Source: Chryseobacterium salipaludis
Lineage (GTDB): Bacteria > Bacteroidota > Bacteroidia > Flavobacteriales > Weeksellaceae
Reading direction: 5' to 3'
DNA length: 64,000 nucleotides
Assembly (NCBI RefSeq): GCF_022968825.1
Contig: NZ_JALHKS010000002.1
Coordinates: 434,001 to 498,000 of the forward strand
Shown here: piece by piece, positions 1 to 7,987 of the stretch
Layout: each line of letters begins with the position of its first letter
How positions within the stretch are numbered: position 1 is the stretch's first letter
The notes under the pieces: model-generated
What the model saw: only the letters and a program-made list of their open reading frames with translations
What the model was told of the DNA's origin: nothing
Databases searched by the model: none
Translations under genes and position numbers: made by a program

Positions 1-77
1 CTGTTGTTTTGGAACAGTATAACTGGCAGGCGATTGCGCCCTCCTTTCTTCAATTCATCCGTGACGCTGTTAGGTAA
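1..77 (+). CDS. C-terminal end of a glycosyltransferase (partial)
   Basis: A reading frame enters from the left edge and stops with TAA at 75-77, one base before the flippase start codon. Its 24 visible residues include LEQYNWQAIAP and FLQFIRDAV, which looks like the last helix of a GT4-type glycosyltransferase, where a hydrophobic 'E-x-F/Y-x-W' helix closes the protein. Position directly in front of a Wzx-like flippase agrees with a surface polysaccharide or O-antigen locus. The identification rests on very few residues; only the existence of an in-frame gene end is clear. Confidence 0.55.
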   Translation, partial: VVLEQYNWQAIAPSFLQFIRDAVR

Positions 78-78
78 C

Positions 79-1329
79 ATGAAACTAAGTTCTACCATAC
101 AAACAATACTTTCGCGCTTTCTGATGTTAGGGCTTAACTTTGGGCTGATCGTGCTCACGACGAACATCTGGGGAAGTGAGGGCAGAGGGGTTATTGCTTT
201 GCTGCTGGCAGATCTTGCTATTGTAATTTTTGCTACGAACATCTTTGCCGGTAGTGCGGTTTCCTATTTCTCTACGAAATTTTCCACTACAGCGATACTG
301 AAATATTCCTACCTGTGGTCATTGCTGGCGGGAATGCTGGTTCCTCTTTTCCTGAGCGTCTTCCATAAGATTGACTACCTGTTATATCTGCTGGTTTTAT
401 CTGTTCTGTCCTCCCTGCTTTCTGCCAATACAAATATGTTTATCGGGTTGCGGAAAATTAAGTCGTTTAATGTTTACACGATTCTTCAGTTTGCGCTTCA
501 TGTGTTGTTTGTGCTCATATTTGTATTTATCCTCGACTTAAAAAACATTGGTGTTTATTTTATAGCACAGATTGCCGCGCTTGCCCTGTTAACAATAACC
601 AGCACGGCCCAAATCTTAAACAATAAATCAACAGTCTTTGATACCAAGTTAAAAGCATTACCTTTTTTAATGTTTCAGTACGGCTGGAAAACCCAGCTGA
701 GTGGCTTTATTCAGTTTTTAAATAACAGATTGTCTTTTTATTTTCTTGAATCAATCCGCGGTCTATCCAGTGTCGGGGTATTTTCGGTAGGAATTGCTTT
801 TTCAGAAGCAATCTGGGCTGTCAGCCGCAGTTTGGCCGTAGTTTTATATTCTGATCTGGTTAATAGTACAGATGAAGTGCAGAACATTTACCAGACAAAA
901 GTTTCTCTAAAACTATGCTTTCTATTAACCATCTTTTTCATTGTGTTAATTATCATGATTCCGGATCATTTTTACAGTGTCGTATTCGGAAAAGATTTTA
1001 GCCGCACAAGAGAGATTGTCTGCTGGCTTGCGCCCGGCATCTTAGCCGTTGCTGTGAGTAATATCATGGGGCATTATTTTTCTGCCGTGAATAAACTGAG
1101 GATTCTGAATGTAAAATCTTTGCTGGGGCTCGTGGTAATCGTACCGGCATGTTTGTACGCGATTCCGCGATGGGGACTGCAGGGAGCTGCCGTGGCCACA
1201 ACCTTTTCCTATTGTTTGTCTTCAGCAGTGCTCATCTGGAGTTTTTACCGGATCACGGATTTTAAGTTATCAGATTATCTTATTACGCGCGCAGATGTTC
1301 AGTTGCTTACAAGTAAGTTTCGAAAATAA
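79..1329 (+). CDS. Oligosaccharide flippase, Wzx/MATE-like membrane protein
   Basis: A 416-residue, almost wholly hydrophobic protein with about 12 membrane segments, the usual size and build of polysaccharide flippases of the MOP superfamily. Such proteins move lipid-linked glycans across the inner membrane. I start it at ATG 79 (MKLSSTIQTI) rather than at the upstream in-frame ATG at 4, because a preceding gene's stop codon lies at 75-77 and the extra 25 residues are not membrane-like. The one-base spacing to the glycosyltransferase fragment suggests one transcript and a glycan-assembly locus extending to the left. The substrate cannot be read from the sequence. Confidence 0.82.
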   Translation: MKLSSTIQTILSRFLMLGLNFGLIVLTTNIWGSEGRGVIALLLADLAIVIFATNIFAGSAVSYFSTKFSTTAILKYSYLWSLLAGMLVPLFLSVFHKIDYLLYLLVLSVLSSLLSANTNMFIGLRKIKSFNVYTILQFALHVLFVLIFVFILDLKNIGVYFIAQIAALALLTITSTAQILNNKSTVFDTKLKALPFLMFQYGWKTQLSGFIQFLNNRLSFYFLESIRGLSSVGVFSVGIAFSEAIWAVSRSLAVVLYSDLVNSTDEVQNIYQTKVSLKLCFLLTIFFIVLIIMIPDHFYSVVFGKDFSRTREIVCWLAPGILAVAVSNIMGHYFSAVNKLRILNVKSLLGLVVIVPACLYAIPRWGLQGAAVATTFSYCLSSAVLIWSFYRITDFKLSDYLITRADVQLLTSKFRK

Positions 1330-1406
1330 AAGGCAAATACGTTTTCTCTTCTAAAGAAATTAATGTCAGCATCATTAAAGCCCGCTGATATCCTTATCTT
1401 TGACTT

Positions 1407-1904
1407 ATGAAAAATGCTGCGGCTTTATTCTTTTTTGCCTTCGTGATATTGCTGTCCTGCCGGCCGGATGAGGGAGGGTTGCAACAGATTGACCAGGTGT
1501 TGCATATCTACCTTGATTCTGCCAAAACTGATATGCTGAATAATAACATTCCCGGCGCGTACCGGAGTTTTCAGGTAAATGATGTGTACGGCATTACGGA
1601 TAATGCACCGGTTTCTTTGTCTTTAAAAAAAGATGCAGATACCATCAGTTATCTGGAATATGTGGCCGGTGCCAAACGGATGATTATCGATTCCTCCGCG
1701 CTGCGGCGAACCTATGAATCCAAACTGGCGTTTGCTTTCATTAAAAAAAAGAATGACTCCACGAATGTTACCATTAATGACACCATGCGTATCCGTTACT
1801 ACTGGACACCGGAGTTGTTCCGCGTGGAAACGGTTTATTACAATAATCAGTTGAAGTATACCAACGCCGGTGAGACGCCTCATATCGTGCGCATCACCAA
1901 ATAA
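1407..1904 (+). CDS. Predicted lipoprotein, function unknown
   Basis: A 165-residue protein starting with a lipoprotein signal: charged MKN, a hydrophobic stretch and the lipobox LLSC with Cys18. The mature part is polar, with no catalytic motif that I recognise; the C-terminal half is predicted beta-rich (RIRYYWTPELFRVETVYY). It is likely attached to a membrane facing the periplasm or cell surface. It lies 77 bases after the flippase and 55 bases before serS on the same strand; whether it shares transcripts with either is unclear. A TATCTTTG box at 1395-1402 is too close to the start codon to be a convincing promoter. Confidence 0.7.
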   Translation: MKNAAALFFFAFVILLSCRPDEGGLQQIDQVLHIYLDSAKTDMLNNNIPGAYRSFQVNDVYGITDNAPVSLSLKKDADTISYLEYVAGAKRMIIDSSALRRTYESKLAFAFIKKKNDSTNVTINDTMRIRYYWTPELFRVETVYYNNQLKYTNAGETPHIVRITK

Positions 1905-1959
1905 TTCTTACATTTGCTTTCCTGCTGAAAAAAGCAGGTTCTATTATTAAAATCTGACT

Positions 1960-3228
1960 ATGTTACAGGTACATTTCCTCCGTGAAAACAAAGAGCGCGT
2001 TACCGAAGGCCTCACAAAACGTAACTTTAAAGAAATTGCGCTGGTTGATCAGGCGATTGAAGCGGATGACAAACGAAAGTCGCTGCAATTTGACCTTGAT
2101 CAGCAGCTGGCGGATATGAACCGCATTTCGCGCGAGATCGGAGCTCTGATGAAATCCGGCGATAAGGAAGCAGCAGAAACAGCCAGAAAACAAACCGCGG
2201 ACCTGAAGCAGCATATTCAGGAACTTCAGCAGCAGCTGAAGACGACCGAGCAGCAGCTGCAGGAAATTCTGTATCAGATCCCTAATATTCCGTTTGAGAA
2301 AGTGGTGGCCGGTGCTACCGCGGAAGAAAATGAAATAATCTACCAGTCCGGCGAAACCAAAGAAATGGGGACCGGAGCGATTCCGCACTGGGAATTGGCG
2401 AAGAAATATAATTTAATCGACTTTGAACTGGGCGTGAAGATTGCCGGGGCCGGCTTTCCGGTGTACTTGGGGAAAGGAGCCCGCCTGCAGCGCGCACTTG
2501 TACAGTTTTTCCTGGACCGGAATACAGATGCGGGTTATATGGAAGTGAATCCGCCACATGTGGTGAATGAGGCCAGTGGCTACGGAACAGGACAGTTGCC
2601 GGATAAAGAAGGGCAGATGTATTACATTAATGAAGACAATCTTTACCTGATTCCGACGGCTGAAGTACCGGTGACCAATATTTACCGTGATGTGATCATT
2701 GACGAAAAAGAGTTGCCGGTGAAAAATACGGCGTTTTCCCAATGCTACCGTCGTGAAGCCGGAAGTTACGGTGCGCATGTACGCGGACTGAACCGCCTGC
2801 ACCAGTTTGAAAAGGTGGAAATTGTGCGCCTTGAAAAACCAGAGAACTCGTATGCCGCTTTGGAAGAGATGGTAGAACATGTTAAGAGTCTTCTGGAAGA
2901 TCTGGAACTTCCTTATCGTATTTTAAGGTTGTGCGCCGGCGATATGGGCTTTACAGCAGCTATGACCTACGATTTTGAAGTATGGAGTGCGGCACAGGAA
3001 AAATGGCTGGAAGTTTCGTCTGTATCCAACTTTGAAACCTTTCAGGCAAGCCGCTTAAAGTGCCGGTACAAAGGCGAAGGAAAAGCACAACTCGTGCACA
3101 CGCTGAATGGTTCGGCAATGGCCTTGCCCAGAATTATGGCAGCGCTGCTGGAAAATAATCAAACGGCAGAAGGCATCCGGATTCCGAAGAAGATCGCGGA
3201 GTATGCACGCTTTGATTTAATAGATTAA
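1960..3228 (+). CDS. serS: Serine-tRNA ligase
   Basis: A class II aminoacyl-tRNA synthetase of 422 residues, the normal length, that charges tRNA-Ser in the cytoplasm. The N-terminal 110 residues form the Gln/Leu/Lys-rich coiled-coil arm that binds the long variable arm of tRNA-Ser. The catalytic core follows, with motif 2 around FSQCYRREAG near residue 260 and motif 3 near the C-terminus (LNGSAMALPRIMAALLE). The leader holds a possible -7 element TACATTTG at 1909-1916 and a small hairpin at 1921-1938 (CCTGCT / AGCAGG). A strong terminator follows at 3242-3271. Confidence 0.97.
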   Translation: MLQVHFLRENKERVTEGLTKRNFKEIALVDQAIEADDKRKSLQFDLDQQLADMNRISREIGALMKSGDKEAAETARKQTADLKQHIQELQQQLKTTEQQLQEILYQIPNIPFEKVVAGATAEENEIIYQSGETKEMGTGAIPHWELAKKYNLIDFELGVKIAGAGFPVYLGKGARLQRALVQFFLDRNTDAGYMEVNPPHVVNEASGYGTGQLPDKEGQMYYINEDNLYLIPTAEVPVTNIYRDVIIDEKELPVKNTAFSQCYRREAGSYGAHVRGLNRLHQFEKVEIVRLEKPENSYAALEEMVEHVKSLLEDLELPYRILRLCAGDMGFTAAMTYDFEVWSAAQEKWLEVSSVSNFETFQASRLKCRYKGEGKAQLVHTLNGSAMALPRIMAALLENNQTAEGIRIPKKIAEYARFDLID

Positions 3229-3238
3229 TTATTGTAAA

Positions 3239-3276
3239 AATAAAGTCATCTTAATTGAACAAGATGACTTTTTTAT
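3239..3276. terminator. Bidirectional intrinsic terminator between serS and a convergent lipoprotein gene
   Basis: An 11-bp perfect stem (AAAGTCATCTT at 3242-3252 with AAGATGACTTT at 3261-3271) and an 8-base loop, with a T-run on the plus side. It lies between the serS stop (3228) and the stop codon of the minus-strand gene (3277), so it can serve both convergent genes. Confidence 0.85.
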
Positions 3277-4041
3277 TTATTCTGTTACGATGATGATTTT
3301 CGGATCACTGTGCGTCAGCTGCTTTTTGTTTTCGAGCGCATCGGTGCTGCGCAGGGAAATCTGAATGGTTCGTTTGTCGATTTGTTTAATGTAATCGTGT
3401 TTGCCGCTGATGGTTTTGATCGGTTTCTGAAATTTGATGGTGTTGGAAATCGTGACCGGGAACATTTTCATCATGCCCAGCATTCCTTCGGCCATTTCGC
3501 GGCCGTACATTTCCAGCGAATCGCTTTTGGTCTTCGGTGTACCTTTGGTAGGTTCGGTGGCGATGTTCCGTACGGTGTTCATCAAAGCATCGGCTTTCAG
3601 AGCTTCCGTGTTCAGGGTGAGCGTTTTGCCGTTCCAGGTGCTGATGTTTTGCAAGGGAAGGCGCTTAAGCTGCTTACTCTGGCTTAAAAGCTGTGCAACT
3701 TCGCCTGGCATTAATTTATCGTATTTTAAAGACAGACCATACACCTGGCCCTGATCCTTATTTAATTTGACAAACAACTTTTGCAGGACTTTGACGGAGT
3801 CTTTATTTAAAGTAATTTTCGCATCCTTCTGCAGATCGTACAGGCTTTGCCACTCGGTGGTGAGTTTTTGGTAATTCGGCTGATTGGTGAGTGCCGGTGC
3901 CATCACGCTGAGCATAGACTGATCAATCAATATATTGGTCTGCATACTGCTGGCGGAATCTTTGTAGTACGTAGTTTCACTGTTTACCGAGCACGATGTT
4001 AAAAGGAGTGCGGTCAGGGTTATAAAAAGATATCTAAGCAT
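3277..4041 (-). CDS. Predicted lipoprotein, function unknown
   Basis: A 254-residue protein with signal peptide and lipobox (LLTSC, Cys17) followed by a Ser/Thr-rich linker. The rest is soluble and rich in Lys, Gln, Leu and Thr. The segment KFQKPIKTISGKHDYIKQ and following strands suggest a beta-rich fold, but I do not recognise the family. It follows the SafE-type gene of the cbb3 locus by 66 bases on the same strand, so read-through is possible, but nothing in it points to respiration. A shared terminator with serS lies downstream. Confidence 0.7.
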   Translation of the reverse strand: MLRYLFITLTALLLTSCSVNSETTYYKDSASSMQTNILIDQSMLSVMAPALTNQPNYQKLTTEWQSLYDLQKDAKITLNKDSVKVLQKLFVKLNKDQGQVYGLSLKYDKLMPGEVAQLLSQSKQLKRLPLQNISTWNGKTLTLNTEALKADALMNTVRNIATEPTKGTPKTKSDSLEMYGREMAEGMLGMMKMFPVTISNTIKFQKPIKTISGKHDYIKQIDKRTIQISLRSTDALENKKQLTHSDPKIIIVTE

Positions 4042-4107
4042 GGCTGATTGATTTAAGAAAAAGCATTTGTTCTTAAATTCAAATTCAGGACCAATTAAGC
4101 GGCTTTG

Positions 4108-4851
4108 TTAATGACAGCTTTCGTCATGCTGATGATCGTGGTCGTGCTCCGGGTGATGATGAATCTGCATCGCGCTTTTCTTTGGTGAAATGTACGGAAT
4201 GCCGACTTCCAGACCACGCAGAACGAACAAGGCTCCGAGCACAATCATCATGGCAGGAACAATCTTTAATATCTTTAAGCGAAGAGAGGAAGTAATGAGG
4301 TTTCCCACAATTACCACCATAAACATAAAGGGCAGTGTCCCGAGGCCAAATAACGCCATGAAGGCGGCGCTTTGCCAGATTCCGCCGCTGGCCAGACTTG
4401 CTGTAAGCGCCATATACACCATGCCGCACGGCAAAAAACCATTGAGGATTCCGGTAGCAAATCGGGAGCGGTAATCTGCTTTCTGCAGCAACTTGGCCAG
4501 ATTCATTTTTACCTTTAATAAAAATGCAGACAGAAAAGGAATTTTACTGGCGAAATCTTTACCGCCAAAAGAGGAGACTGCCATCACAATCAGTAAGATT
4601 CCAACACCGATGGTTAAATACTGCTGAAAACCCGCCAGCTGGAAACCCTGCCCGATGATTCCGAGCAGGGCACCCAAAAGGGCATAGGTTGTAATTCTGC
4701 CGAACTGATACGTGAGGTTCTGCAGATAGAAATTAGTTGCCTGCTTTTTGGTCAGACCCATGGACAGGGCAATCGGTCCGCACATGCCGATGCAGTGAAA
4801 ACCGGACGCGAAGCCGAGACCAATAGCCGATATGATAAGTGCTAATTCCAT
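4108..4851 (-). CDS. SafE/UreH-type membrane protein of the cbb3 oxidase locus, His-rich tail
   Basis: A 247-residue membrane protein with about six helices, of the family usually annotated 'sulfite exporter TauE/SafE' (DsbD_2/UreH-like fold). The first helix carries the conserved HCIGMCGP motif near residue 20, which could bind a metal or undergo thiol exchange. The C-terminus is a striking metal-binding tail (HHHPEHDHDHQHDESCH). It overlaps ccoH by 10 bases, so the two are translationally coupled. Members of this family commonly close cbb3 clusters in Bacteroidota; a part in copper handling during oxidase assembly is my inference from context and the His tail. Sulfite export is unlikely to be its real job. 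Confidence 0.8.
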   Translation of the reverse strand: MELALIISAIGLGFASGFHCIGMCGPIALSMGLTKKQATNFYLQNLTYQFGRITTYALLGALLGIIGQGFQLAGFQQYLTIGVGILLIVMAVSSFGGKDFASKIPFLSAFLLKVKMNLAKLLQKADYRSRFATGILNGFLPCGMVYMALTASLASGGIWQSAAFMALFGLGTLPFMFMVVIVGNLITSSLRLKILKIVPAMMIVLGALFVLRGLEVGIPYISPKKSAMQIHHHPEHDHDHQHDESCH

Positions 4852-5297
4852 AAAACATCGTAGTCAACCTGGTATGGCTTATCCTGTGCCTTCCAGCGTA
4901 ATTTCAGCGTGTAAGAACCTTGCGACAAAATTTGCTTCGGAATAGTGACCGAGTTGGCTGCGTCCAGGTTTACATCTTTTTTTACATCGAGGTTTGCGTC
5001 ATCCGTTCGGTACAAATCGAAGTGCACATTCTTTTTTTCGGGCCTGATGGTTTGCGGAAAGGTAATTTTAATACCCGCAGGTGTTTGTTTATACTGAGGT
5101 ATTTCAGTTAAGATGGCTGCATTGTTTTTGGCATCAATCACTTCCTGATATACCAGTTCGTCTTCATAATAATTGGTGGAAACAAGCTCTGAATTTTTTT
5201 GGCCGTTCGGGAAAATGAAGATCATAAACAGGATGAATACAATAAAACTGCCCAGAGCTACAATAACACCGTGTCCCCACGTGAAATTTTTAAACAT
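4842..5297 (-). CDS. ccoH: FixH/CcoH family cbb3 oxidase assembly protein
   Basis: A 151-residue protein with one N-terminal membrane helix (residues 8-30, ending IFIFPNGQ) and a periplasmic beta-sandwich. It contains the family-typical YYEDELVYQEVIDAKNNA segment near residue 45. FixH/CcoH proteins stabilise the assembling cbb3 oxidase. It sits 11 bases after ccoG and overlaps the next gene, forming a tight ccoG-ccoH-SafE unit. Confidence 0.9.
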   Translation of the reverse strand: MFKNFTWGHGVIVALGSFIVFILFMIFIFPNGQKNSELVSTNYYEDELVYQEVIDAKNNAAILTEIPQYKQTPAGIKITFPQTIRPEKKNVHFDLYRTDDANLDVKKDVNLDAANSVTIPKQILSQGSYTLKLRWKAQDKPYQVDYDVLWN

Positions 5298-5308
5298 GAT
5301 TTTTTTAA

Positions 5309-6760
5309 TTAAAACTGAATTTTAAATGGTCCTTCGAAAAATGTATCAAATGAATCCAGCAATTTACCGGACTGGTCATACACGCCGATCTTGACTTTCT
5401 GCTTGGTCAACTGAATCTCCTGTTCCGGGAAACTGATGTTTACGGTCCCTTTGGTGATCTGATCTCGTTTCAGCATGACGGTTTTACCCCCACTTAGTGA
5501 AACAACGCCGTGTTCCGGTTCAATTACTTTCACGGTAACCAGCTGGTCCTTATTGGATTTATTTAAGAAGGTATAATTATAAATATTGGTAATCTGACCT
5601 TCACGGACAAAATAAGATGTTCCGGCAGGCTTGATGAATTTAGCTTCCATAGCGCCGCGGTTGCTCAGCAGGAATCCGAGGAATCCGATCATCAGCAGCA
5701 AGACGGCAGAATAGGCTTTCATGCGATTGGTGAACTTGAACGGTTTTTCCTGTTCAATTTCATCTTCAGTCGCGTAGCGAATTAATCCTTTTGGCAAGCC
5801 GACTTTCACCATTACCTCGTCGCAGGCATCAATACAGGCCGTGCAGTTCACGCACTCCAGTTGCTGACCATCGCGGATATCGATTCCCGTCGGGCACACC
5901 ACTACGCATTGGTTACAGTCAATACAGTCTCCTTTGCCGGCCGCAGCACGGTCTTCATTCTTTCTCCATTTGGAGCGGTTCTCACCACGTTTAAAGTCGT
6001 AGTATACGTTGATGGTTTGCTTGTCAATCAGTACACCCTGCAGACGGCCGTATGGGCAAACCAGGGTACAGACCTGCTCGCGGAACCAGGCAAACGTAAA
6101 GTAAAAGGCTCCGGTGAAAATAATCATCACCACGAAGTTGGTGAAGTTCGCAAAAGGTCCCTGACGCATAATGTTCAGCACTTCCTGATACCCTACAATG
6201 TACATAAACATCCAGTGGGTAATAATCAGTGAAATGATGATGAAGATAAAATACTTCAGACTGCGTTTCCAGATTTTCTCAAAGTTCCATTCCTGGCGGT
6301 CCAGTTTCATCTGCTTATTGCGGTCTCCTTCAATCAGATAATCAATCTTGCGGAAAATCATTTCCAGGAAAATCGTCTGCGGGCAAAGCCAGCCACAAAA
6401 AATCCTCCCAAAGACAACGGTGAAAAGAATGATAAAAACAATTGAGGTAATCGCGCCCAGGGCGAGGATGAAAAAGTCCTGCGGATAGAACGGCTGTCCG
6501 AAAATATAGAACTGCCTGTCCAGAATATTAAGTAAAAGTACCGGGTTCCCATTAATTTTCAGGAAGGGTAAAACGAAAAATATGGCAAGTAAAATGACTG
6601 CCACCAAGGTTCTGTAATTTGTATAACGGCCTTTGGGCTTGCGCGGAAACACCCATTTGCGTTTCCCGCTTTGTTCCATCGTTCCTACGGAATCCCGGAA
6701 GGTTTCGGCTTCGATCACCTGGCCCTGGCCTCCTTTATAGTTTGTTATAGGTTCTGGCAT
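5309..6760 (-). CDS. ccoG: cbb3 oxidase accessory iron-sulfur membrane protein
   Basis: 483 residues, the normal size for CcoG (FixG/RdxA). Five or six membrane helices are interleaved with the signatures FCGWLCPQTIF (about residue 121) and CTLVCPYGRLQG (about 231). A two-cluster ferredoxin segment at about 279-313 has CIDCNQCVVVCP and CVNCTACIDAC, eight Cys in two CxxCxxCxxxC sets. The last 110 residues form the Ig-like FixG C-terminal domain. The family takes part in Cu delivery to, and maturation of, cbb3 oxidase. The gene is separated from ccoP by 93 bases that hold a terminator-like hairpin. Confidence 0.95.
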   Translation of the reverse strand: MPEPITNYKGGQGQVIEAETFRDSVGTMEQSGKRKWVFPRKPKGRYTNYRTLVAVILLAIFFVLPFLKINGNPVLLLNILDRQFYIFGQPFYPQDFFILALGAITSIVFIILFTVVFGRIFCGWLCPQTIFLEMIFRKIDYLIEGDRNKQMKLDRQEWNFEKIWKRSLKYFIFIIISLIITHWMFMYIVGYQEVLNIMRQGPFANFTNFVVMIIFTGAFYFTFAWFREQVCTLVCPYGRLQGVLIDKQTINVYYDFKRGENRSKWRKNEDRAAAGKGDCIDCNQCVVVCPTGIDIRDGQQLECVNCTACIDACDEVMVKVGLPKGLIRYATEDEIEQEKPFKFTNRMKAYSAVLLLMIGFLGFLLSNRGAMEAKFIKPAGTSYFVREGQITNIYNYTFLNKSNKDQLVTVKVIEPEHGVVSLSGGKTVMLKRDQITKGTVNISFPEQEIQLTKQKVKIGVYDQSGKLLDSFDTFFEGPFKIQF

Positions 6761-6774
6761 TTGTTATCTCTCAA

Positions 6775-6827
6775 ATTAAAAAAAACATAATCTGCTAGCT
6801 CAGTTTAAAGTTAGCAAATTATGTTTT
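6775..6827 (-). terminator. Intrinsic terminator/attenuator between ccoP and ccoG
   Basis: Read on the minus strand, a long hairpin pairs 6818-6827 with 6782-6791 (10 bp, AAAACATAAT / ATTATGTTTT), continues after a small bulge with GCTA/TAGC pairs, and runs into a T-tract of at least eight. This is a full terminator layout inside what would otherwise be one oxidase operon. It should reduce transcription of ccoG, ccoH and the SafE-type gene relative to the structural subunits. Confidence 0.75.
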
Positions 6828-6853
6828 CATAGTATGGTTTTTTTATTTAGCAA

Positions 6854-7732
6854 TTACTTCTCCCAGTTGGCTGGCTCTCCCTGTGGAGCAGCTCCGCCAT
6901 TGGCTTCCGTAATCGGTGGTTGTTCCTGGTTGATGTGATACACATACGCAGCTACGTTCTGAATATCAAATCCGGTCAGGACCCCGTTCTTTCCGAAGGC
7001 CTGCATCGCAGGGTTGTTCGGGCTTCCGTTCTCCACCATGTGGAAGACATTTTTAAATAATGTTTTCTCCGGCTGGTTGATCCAGTAGTTATCCGTCAGG
7101 TTAGGACCGATTCCACCTTTTCCGCCTTCGCTGTGGCAGGATACGCAGTTGGTTTTGAATACCTCTTCACCAGCGGCAATGTTATCCGGGCTGTATTCCG
7201 CGTCATCAATTGTCGGTGGCGGCGTATTCTTCATATATTCAGCAATACTGGCCGTCTGGGCTTTGTATTCCTCGTCATATTCTTTGAACTGGTCAGCAAA
7301 ATCGGTAAAACCGTAGGACAATAAATACACTACACAGTACGCAACTCCGAAGTAGAACAGTCCCAGCCACCATTTTGGCAATTGGTTATCCAGCTCCATA
7401 ATCCCATCAAAACCGTGGTCGATAAGAATATCTTTTTCTTCGGTAGCTGTTTGCTTCTTAAATGCACTTTCATAGAGACCTTTGAAGTAAGGTTTCTTTT
7501 TTTCCTGCAGGTATTCTGCTTTCTGTTCGTCGCTTAATTTTTTAAACTGGTCATTCTCAATCAGGTCACCAATGGTGTGGTGAATCAGGGAAAGAACGAT
7601 GGCAATCACAACCGTGCCCCAGAAGTAGGCAGAGCTCAGGAAAGATGAATCCTGAATGAACATATAATACAAGATAAAGAGTATCGTGAGTATTACAAGT
7701 ACGTTAACATATATCGGTGCTCTTTGTTTCAT
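6854..7732 (-). CDS. ccoP: Cytochrome c oxidase cbb3 subunit III, single-haem form
   Basis: A 292-residue subunit with an N-terminal hydrophobic hairpin (about residues 9-52), a cytoplasmic linker, another helix (about 122-142) and a periplasmic cytochrome c domain. The only haem c site is CVSCH at 196-200, with a likely distal Met in the NPAMQAFG stretch. Proteobacterial CcoP has two haem domains; Bacteroidota proteins usually have one, as here. It carries electrons towards CcoO. It is 27 bases downstream of ccoQ. Its expression should be uncoupled from ccoG by the following terminator. Confidence 0.95.
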   Translation of the reverse strand: MKQRAPIYVNVLVILTILFILYYMFIQDSSFLSSAYFWGTVVIAIVLSLIHHTIGDLIENDQFKKLSDEQKAEYLQEKKKPYFKGLYESAFKKQTATEEKDILIDHGFDGIMELDNQLPKWWLGLFYFGVAYCVVYLLSYGFTDFADQFKEYDEEYKAQTASIAEYMKNTPPPTIDDAEYSPDNIAAGEEVFKTNCVSCHSEGGKGGIGPNLTDNYWINQPEKTLFKNVFHMVENGSPNNPAMQAFGKNGVLTGFDIQNVAAYVYHINQEQPPITEANGGAAPQGEPANWEK

Positions 7733-7759
7733 AGCTTTATTAATTTTCTTTCTTAGAAA

Positions 7760-7963
7760 TTAAGGTTTTTTGGTCTCTTCGTCTTCATCCAGATAATCAT
7801 TCAGAGGTGCATTTTCTTCCTCTTCATAATATTTCTTCGGACGGGAAAAGACCCAAAATATGATTCCGAGAAACAACAGGATAAAGAGGATCATGGCCAG
7901 TGTCTGGAGAAATCCTACATTCTCACCATTGGAGATTATATCTTTTACACTTTGTGGAATCAT
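7760..7963 (-). CDS. ccoQ: cbb3 oxidase subunit IV-like small membrane protein
   Basis: A 67-residue protein with one membrane helix (residues about 20-40, LAMILFILLFLGIIFWVF) followed by SRPKKYYEEEENAP and an acidic tail. Size, single helix, the 'FSRPKK' exit and location between ccoNO and ccoP match CcoQ/FixQ-like subunits, which stabilise the core complex. The longer N-terminal extension is usual in this phylum. The call depends on position as much as on sequence. Confidence 0.82.
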   Translation of the reverse strand: MIPQSVKDIISNGENVGFLQTLAMILFILLFLGIIFWVFSRPKKYYEEEENAPLNDYLDEDEETKKP

Positions 7964-7987
7964 ATTTTGTGCCTATTTAATTAAACA

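Noticed and set aside
1921-1938. Hairpin in the serS leader as a T-box-like regulator
   Set aside because: Six base pairs only, no T-box or specifier loop, and T-box elements are not expected in this phylum.
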